The notes below the pieces were generated by a model, which was not told where the DNA came from, ran no database searches, and saw nothing but the letters and a program-made list of their open reading frames with translations. Position numbers and translations under genes: made by a program. A stretch of DNA of 64,000 nt from Eleusine coracana subsp. coracana (Eukaryota; Streptophyta; Magnoliopsida; Poales; Poaceae): contig CM064430.1 in assembly GCA_032690845.1 (NCBI GenBank), positions 44,489,882-44,553,881 on the forward strand. The letters run 5' to 3'. Position 1 is the first letter of the stretch, and every line of letters begins with the position of its first letter. Shown one piece after another: positions 57,876 through 64,000 of the stretch.

Positions 57876-58515
57876 TATTGGAGATGCTCTTAACTCAATC
57901 AATAAATGACATTTTTACCTTTAACGTGAATCAATCAGTTTATATTTGCTTTAATTTCAGGATTATTTTTTTGTTGCATAATTTCATAATTAATTTTATA
58001 TTCCATAATTGAACAAAATCTCGGCTTCATTATTCTATTTCATAATTGCACAAAATTTCAGCATTATTTTGTGCATGAATATAAAAAATAATACTGAAAT
58101 TTGATTGAAGTATTGAATAGAAAAATAAGAGACAATTACATCCCTGATCTCATTTTAAAGTCCAATTGTATGTTTGACCCCTCTTTTTTAGCGTTTGTAC
58201 GTTTGACTTTGAGTTTTTGAAAATAATTGCATGATTGATCCTACTTTGTGTATAAAATAGGATCAACCATGCAAAAAAGGATCAATCATGTAATTATTTT
58301 TAAAAACATAGAGTCAAACTTGCAAACCGTTTTAGAGGGCCAAACAATGTAATTGGACTTGAAATTAGGGTCAAGTTTCTATTTAGCCAAAAAATAATGA
58401 TGAAATTATGAAACAAAAAATAATCTTGAAATAATAAGAAATGCAACTAACTATTCATGTCATGGATAAAAATATCATTTGATAGCTCAATTAACACTTT
58501 TAGTAACTCAAATTG
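57876..58515. mobile_element. Outer TIR MITE
   Basis: The left arm (about 57880-57990, with CTATTGGAGATGCTCTTA and CAGGATTATTTTTTTG) is matched by an inverted right arm (about 58400-58510). The arms are about 100 bp and AT-rich. A second palindromic element occupies its centre. Confidence 0.7.
58131..58385. mobile_element. Inner foldback MITE
   Basis: A palindromic element whose arms of about 115 bp pair closely. The left has AAAGTCCAATTGTATGTTTG and TTGCATGATTGATCC, the right the complement, with a short loop near 58250. A transcript would fold into one long hairpin. Confidence 0.8.
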
Positions 58516-58667
58516 AGAGAAGGATCAAGAATGGAATGAATTTTTGTTTTTTTGTCACATAAGGATTGATTTTATTTTGGGCCAAGAAAAGAACTAATGA
58601 CTTTAACAGGGCTAAGAAAGAAATTATCTCTTAATCAAGTGAAGAGCACTAATATAGTTGTAAACTA
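58516..58667. other. Short spacer
   Basis: Nothing recognised. Confidence 0.4.
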
Positions 58668-58910
58668 TACTCTCCCTGTCATAAATATTAGGCTTTCTTT
58701 GTCAGAGTTAAACTTTTAAAATTTTAACAAAAAAATAGCAACATTTTCATAAGACCTGACAAATAAAAAATAATCACCATTAGATTTATTGTAAAATCAA
58801 CTATCATAACATGTAATTTTTTTAATTTCAAATCATCTGTTAGTCAAAATTTAGAATGTTTAAATTTGGACAAATCTATAAAATCTTATATGTGGTGAAG
58901 AAGATGTTCA
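58668..58910. mobile_element. Stowaway-like MITE, decayed
   Basis: Begins TACTCTCCCTGTCATAAATA, near the Stowaway consensus terminus, followed by the typical AT-rich interior. The right terminus near 58910 is eroded. Confidence 0.5.
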
Positions 58911-59338
58911 AAACGTTCAATTCCTAGTCATTTGACTTTTTTAGTCTGTGAACCGGTGAAATTCAGTCAAAGGATCTAGAAACTTGATAAAGTTGAGCTA
59001 GGCAGGGATACCAACCTTTTGAACTCAAAACCTTAGTATATGTTTGTAGATCCCTTGGGTCCTTTTTAGGCACTATTCAGTATTGTCGTGGCTCTTCAAA
59101 GGTAATTATTTATGGGGCTTATATCAATATTTTCCTAAACAGAATTTTTTATAAATTTATGTCAACATTGCGTACCTGTCTACATGATAGAAACAATATT
59201 GACATGGCATATTAAATATATTAAGAAAATTCATTCAAATTTATTTTTTTAAAAAATATTCAAAGGATTCCAAAATAGAGTTACGTTTAAAGTTTTTAAA
59301 TTAGTTCTATTTCTTCCACCTTTCACATCTCCTAATTA
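58911..59338. other. AT-rich spacer
   Basis: No recognised gene or terminus. Confidence 0.4.
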
Positions 59339-59800
59339 GTGCTGGCCAAACAGGCCGCCCCACACGGAAAGGCACAACCAGTTGAATTTTGGGCCAGCAC
59401 AGCACAAAATTGGTTTCGGACCAGGCCGCCCGTCGTGCCATGCCGCCGGCCCACAGCACGACACAAATTAGGTGGGCCATGCCGAGACGATCCGTTAGGC
59501 CTGGTAGCCCGATAACATATTTGAGCCTGTTAATACCAAAATGGGAAAAAAGAGGTGGAAATAGGGTGGGGAGGGATTTGAACCCAGGATTTGTTGCTTG
59601 AGAGGAAATAGTTTACAACTAGACTACTTTAGCTTTGTTGTATGCATGTAAAACGTGTATTCTTTCTAGTATAAATATTTTAGGCCGTGGCTAACTGGGT
59701 CTATTTCATGCTTCATAGGTCGACAATTAATTAGGTCGTGCCCATGCCGTTTGTCAGGCCAGACCCTTGGCCCAAGCATGGCCCAGGCCAGCCTGACTAG
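59339..59800. mobile_element. Possible GGCC-rich hAT-like element
   Basis: The left edge TAGTGCTGGCCAAACAGGCC and the complement of the right edge (CTAGTCAGGCTGGCCTGGGCC) are similar, with GGCC-rich repeats inside both ends as in some grass hAT-like elements. No clear target duplication was found. Confidence 0.35.
59573..59625 (-). other. tRNA-like A-box/B-box pair
   Basis: On the minus strand an A-box-like AGTCTAGTTGTAAAC (59625-59611) is followed about 25 bases later by a perfect B-box-like GGGTTCAAATCCC (59585-59573). This could be a tRNA-derived SINE head or a degraded tRNA. No acceptor stem or cloverleaf is apparent. Confidence 0.35.
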
Positions 59801-59827
59801 GGATCGCAATTTCACCCATGGGTGCGG

Positions 59828-61550
59828 TGTAAGGTTCATGACCACTAAGGTCATCCCAAGGTATGAATGTTCTGGTGAATGACAACATAAAATGTGACTA
59901 ATATCTATACAAGTGTTGTGCGTGCAAGAAACCTCTTATTACTTAATGAGGATTGATGACCACAAATATGAAGGCTTGCGAGCTTGATAGACTCCAAGGG
60001 TTGATGGAGATGGATCAAGGATAAGGACAAGCTATGGAGCAAGTGTTTGGAACACTTGTCTAGTTGTCTGGGCTGTGAGTCCATAGGAAAAACCGGACTA
60101 TCAAGGGGGTCTATGTCATGTCTCTTTAGGTCATGCTAGTCGGTGATATGCGTGGATGCTTAGTGAAATCACAGGTAATAGGTGACAATGGAGAAGTCAA
60201 GGAGCTATTGGAAGAAGTCGAGAAACAAAGTCAAGCGAGGACGAGAAGTTTGAGCTTCTGGACAGAGTGACCGGACATAGGGGTCAGTGGAGACCAGACT
60301 GTATGGTCACAAGGAGAACAGACAACAGTCTGTGAGGAGTCTATTTACGTGAAGGCCCATACTGACCGGACGGTACGGTCAGCAGACCGGACAGTCTGGT
60401 CTGTATGGATGGGGGCTGAAATAGAAGGGCACAGTTTCGGGTGCTCTCTGGAATGGACAAAGATGAACTGTCCGGACGGTCCGGTCTACTAACCGGACGG
60501 TCCGGTCAGTATGTAGATCACCCAAATATAGAGAGCTACTAGTTCTGGCGGAGCCGTTACAGAGTGATCGGATGGTCCGGTCTGGCAGAGACAGGACTGT
60601 ACGATCCGCCTGTCCAGAAAGGTTCATGGAGCAACGACTAGTTGGAAGTTGGAAGCCTATATAACTTTGTTGCTAGGGCCTTGGAGACCTCTCTTGACCA
60701 ATAGAATACCTAGGAGCATTTGGTAAGAGCCAAGAGGCAAAGTGAGGAGCACTAGGAGAGGATATTAGATATCTTGAGAGTGCTAGAGAGAGTAACTTGA
60801 GCATCTATACACATCTAAGGCTAGGGGTGTCCTTAAGGGTGTGATATAGGTTGTTACTCTTGGTCTATGGCGAGATCTAGACCTATTAGGTGCCAGTGAT
60901 CGAGGCTATCGTGGTTGGTTGTAAAGGTCGTCAGACGTTTGTACCCGGTTTGAGCTTGCCGGTGAAAGTGCATCGCTAATGAGCGCCTGTGTCAGCTCGG
61001 GGAGTCCGACATGTTCTCGAGGGAGGCGAGCTTGTGCCTTGGTGGAAGTGGTGATGCAACCGTGTCTTCACTCCGGGAGTGATTGCGGGCTTGTGTGCGA
61101 AAACTCCACTTGGTGATAGGAGGGACCAGTACTCCGGCGGGAGTGGTCCAACAAGGAGTAGGGGAAGACGCCATCCTTCCAAGACCTCAGAAACAAGAAT
61201 CCTTACTATGATACATTACTTTCCGCATTTACGTATTGTGCTACTCATACTTGTGTGCTTACTGTGTGCTTTATTTAGTAGCCTTGCATGTGTAGGCTCC
61301 TTTACTAGCATGTTTTGTGCTTTCGCGTGTTTTTTATTACTAACTTGCTTAGGAGTTGTAATGGCTTGTGTGATCCACTAGTATGCTTAGGTTGTTGTCC
61401 CTGTTATAGGTTCATTACCTTGTTAGTGTGATCACATTAGAATTGCTATAGGAGTTGCTTTGAGTGCTCGGTTTAAGGAATTGGCGAATTTGATACATAT
61501 AGCGAGTTCCCGATTCACCCCCCCCCCCTCTCGGTCACTTGATCCTTTCA
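59828..61550 (+). repeat. Sirevirus (Ty1/copia) 5' LTR
   Basis: A 1723-bp LTR from TGTAAGG to CCTTTCA, immediately followed by a PBS. It shares long aligned blocks with the minus-strand LTR at 23999-25632. At least five palindrome variants of ACCGGACGGTCCGGT lie between 60364 and 60582. A run of eleven C is at 61518-61528. TGCGG (59823-59827) would be the left target duplication; the right one lies outside the window. Confidence 0.88.
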
Positions 61551-61552
61551 AG

Positions 61553-61565
61553 TGGTATTAGAGCC
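61553..61565 (+). other. Primer-binding site of the Sirevirus
   Basis: TGGTATTAGAGCC two bases after the LTR end, complementary to initiator methionine tRNA with one change from the common form. Confidence 0.85.
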
Positions 61566-61827
61566 AAGTGCTCATTATAGGGTTTAAACGCCTTGAGTAG
61601 TGACCGTATTGAGTTGGGATGCCGTCCCATTTGGGGTCGGGTCATGGCTCATGGAAGGATCGCTTGAAAAGCTACCTAAATTCCATGATCCCTGGATGAG
61701 TTGATGGATACTTTTGTGGACTACCTTTACCCATGATCATGTGTATGATGATAATTGTGTGAATTTGCCTAGTTCTAGTGAGTGCTAAGATCCTTCTAGT
61801 GATGTCTCGACAGGTTACTCTACTAGT
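61566..61827 (+). other. Leader before Sirevirus gag
   Basis: Untranslated leader plus the degraded start of gag. The first codons of gag are not clear because of stops. Confidence 0.5.
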
Positions 61828-62907
61828 GTGCCTAATGTAATAATTAATAATGATATGTCTCTTGATCTTGCTTGCTCTTCTAGCATGACTAGTATTGATG
61901 ATACTTGTGAGCCTTTTGTTGATAATGCTAGTGATTCACTTGTTGAGGATTTCTTTGCTTTTCGTGCTAATGAGAATGAGGACTTACTTGACTCTTTTAT
62001 TCGCTTACAAGATATTGTGGATAGGATTGGAGCAACTACTTTTGAGCTTCCCAAGCTATTGATTGTCGAGAAGATCCTCACCTTGCTCCCTAGCAACAAG
62101 CTCCTCTATATCACCCTTGATCTCATCATGGACAAAAATCCCTCCATTAATGATGTGATCAGGCTACTATTCAAGGATGAGGAGATCACCACAAGCTTGA
62201 TGGGGAAGAAGTCATTCAAGGCAAACAATGAAGCATCTTCAAGCAAAGGGAAAGAAGTAGCTTGAAGCTCAAACTTCTATGATCCCTCCACAAGATTGTC
62301 TTGCACCAGCTTCTACAACCCCCTTGGATCAAGACCTACATCACGCGCTTCATCAAGCTCTACCTCAAGTGCCATTTCAAGATATACTCCAAGCATTTCG
62401 GGTGGACCATGCATTGGTGTGAGAGGAGCGCCAACCACAATGCTCACACGATCATTTGAGATGATCGATCTCACCACTACGGCTCTAGTGCCTCCACCTC
62501 CAACACCACAAAATCGGCTCTAGCACATTGATCGAGCTAAACAATAGGAGCTATTCTTTCAATTTGATGAGATTGTGAAAAATCCAAATGATGACCTCTG
62601 TGATAATTTTCTGAGCATTTATGATCTTATGTGTAGGATAAACTCCTTTCAAGGTCTACATAGGATCCCAACATATGAAGTGATTGACAAGTGCCTCCTA
62701 CAAATCACAACTCCTGAGAGAAGTTTCCTTCTTGAGGAGGTAATTGACAGAAGATATGAGCTCTTAATTGAAAGAGCAATAGAGATGATACTTGTGCTCC
62801 ACTCACAAGTGGGACACGTACTTGAGCATGTCACTGGTCTCTATGATCCTCTCCACTACTACATCGACCTCGACAATGTGCACATGGGGGATGGTCATGG
62901 ACAATAG
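61828..62907 (+). pseudogene. Sirevirus gag remnant
   Basis: Three open pieces, 61828-62265, 62296-62523 and 62575-62907, separated by stops or shifts. The first has a helical gag block (DLLDSFIRLQDIVDRI) ending in a Ser/Lys-rich EASSSKGKEVA. The second is Ser/Pro-rich. The third has a similar helical block (DDLCDNFLSIYDLMCRI), which suggests a repeated gag-type unit. No intact CCHC knuckle is seen. An active gag would form the particle shell. Confidence 0.6.
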
Positions 62908-63021
62908 AGGTATCATGCTCCTCACTATCCTATACGGATGAGACTTTAGGAAGGGATTGGAAGGATCCCTAATTATGAGGATGGTCTCATAGTTCATCAG
63001 GATGAGGTTAATGCAAGTCAA

Positions 63022-64000
63022 TTGAGCAATGCTTTAGATATTAATCCTTCTTCCTCTAATGCTTGCCTTATGACTACTACAAGGGTTAACTACAAGACTG
63101 GAGGCACCCATTGGATCCTTGATAGTGGGTGCACCAAACATATGATCGGGAAGCCAACCATGTTCACCAACATTGATGAAGATGAAGACAGTGAGAAGGT
63201 GACTTTTGGGAACAACTCAAAAGGGAGAGTAAGAGGCTTAGGCAAGGTGGCCATCACGGATGACCTCCATCTCTCCAAGGTCTTTCTTGTGGAAACCCTT
63301 AATTTCAGCCTCTTGTCAATTGGTCAGCTTTGTAACATGGGATTCAAGTGCACAATTGATGAGGATGGTGCAATGATTGAGAATGCAAAGAAAGGGCTAG
63401 TATTTCATGGAGTGGGACATGAGAACTTGTATGTCACAGATTTTAAATCAAGCAACATGCCACCAAGTACTTGCCTCATCACTAAGGCAACAAAGGGATG
63501 GTTGTGGCATAGAAGATTGGCACATGTTGGAATGAAACAACTCAGGAAAGTGGGCAAGAGGAATCTAGTTGAAGGAATTAAGGATGTGACATTTGAGAAG
63601 GATAGATTGTGCAGTGCTTGTCAAGCTGGGAAACAAGTTGCATCTTCACATCTCACCAAGTCATTCATGTCTACATCTCGCCCTCTAGAGCTCTTGTACA
63701 TGGACTTGTTTGGGCCAATATATTACAAGAGTTTAGGATGCAATCTATATTGCTTGGTGATTGTGGATGACTTCACGAGATACACCTAGACCTTCTTTCT
63801 TGTGGACAAGTCTCAAGCAAGTGATATCTTTAAAAAGTTTGCAAGAAGAGCAAAGAATGAATTCAAGGCTAGCATTGTGAAGATAAGGAGTGACAATGAG
63901 ACTGAGTTAAAGAACACAACAATGGAGGAATATTGTGACAAGAAGGAAATCAGACATTAATTCTCTGGTACATATACTGTCAAGCAGAATGGAGTAGTGG
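63022..64000 (+). pseudogene. Sirevirus pol (protease and integrase part), runs off the window
   Basis: The copia-type protease has ILDSGCTKHM, with the catalytic Asp codon at 63121. A GAG-pre-integrase segment follows with WLWHRRLAHVGMKQL and CSACQAGKQ (HHCC zinc-binding set). The integrase core then begins (LLYMDLFGPI, VIVDDFTRY). A TAG at about 63787 replaces an expected Trp codon, and a TAA at about 63958 breaks the frame again. RT and RNase H are beyond the window end. With the long LTR and its palindromes this fits the Sirevirus lineage. Confidence 0.88.

Overview
This window is plant nuclear DNA, almost certainly from a grass (Poaceae). The evidence is GC-rich intact genes beside AT-rich spacers, chromovirus, Tat-type and Sirevirus LTR retrotransposons, CACTA elements with GCCGAGTGC-type subterminal repeats, Stowaway-like MITEs and RD19-type and defensin-like genes. 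I cannot name the species. There are no bacterial-style operons, CRISPR arrays or phage. About 85-90% of the window is transposable elements in various states of decay, many of them nested.

Layout. 1-10008: rearranged copies of one Ty3/gypsy family in opposite orientations. They are an inverted gag-protease arm (1-900), a plus-strand gag-pol plus 3' LTR (901-6659), and a minus-strand pol end-LTR-PBS-leader-gag piece (6660-10008). 10009-18147: a decayed minus-strand chromovirus with a CACTA element (15020-16066) inside its pol. 18148-23998: a minus-strand Tat-type Ty3/gypsy element with a second RNase H. 23999-28700: the 3' part of a minus-strand Sirevirus (LTR, multiple PPT-like tracts, third envelope-like ORF). 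28700-30603: a small LINE scrap and a foldback structure enclosing a 63-bp x4 minisatellite.

30725-31249: an intact small gene for a probably mitochondrial, single-membrane-span protein. A CACTA element (31512-33505) sits 263 bp upstream of its start codon. 33506-38282: TE scraps and an old degraded copy of the first gypsy family. 38283-40959: a decayed hAT element. 41222-46911: a TIR element split by a 5.1-kb LINE.

47226-48529: an intact-looking RD19-type papain-like cysteine protease gene. 48834-50212: CACTA element. 52536-52879: a two-exon defensin-like secreted peptide gene. 53215-55576: an F-box/DUF295 pseudogene split by an hAT element that itself carries a MITE. 55796-59800: hAT, MULE-like, foldback and Stowaway-like MITEs. 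59828-64000: the 5' LTR, gag and first part of pol of a second Sirevirus, running off the window.

Only three loci look like functional host genes: the small membrane protein, the RD19-type protease and the defensin-like peptide. I see no obvious joint pathway. The protease and the peptide are both secreted or vacuolar types of the kind often linked to stress or defence, but their proximity may be chance. I found no convincing new multi-gene system. The most unusual items are the inverted retrotransposon assembly with a 900-bp hairpin arm, the iterated 17-bp LTR palindromes shared by the two Sireviruses, the minisatellite inside a foldback, and three insertion histories readable to the base.
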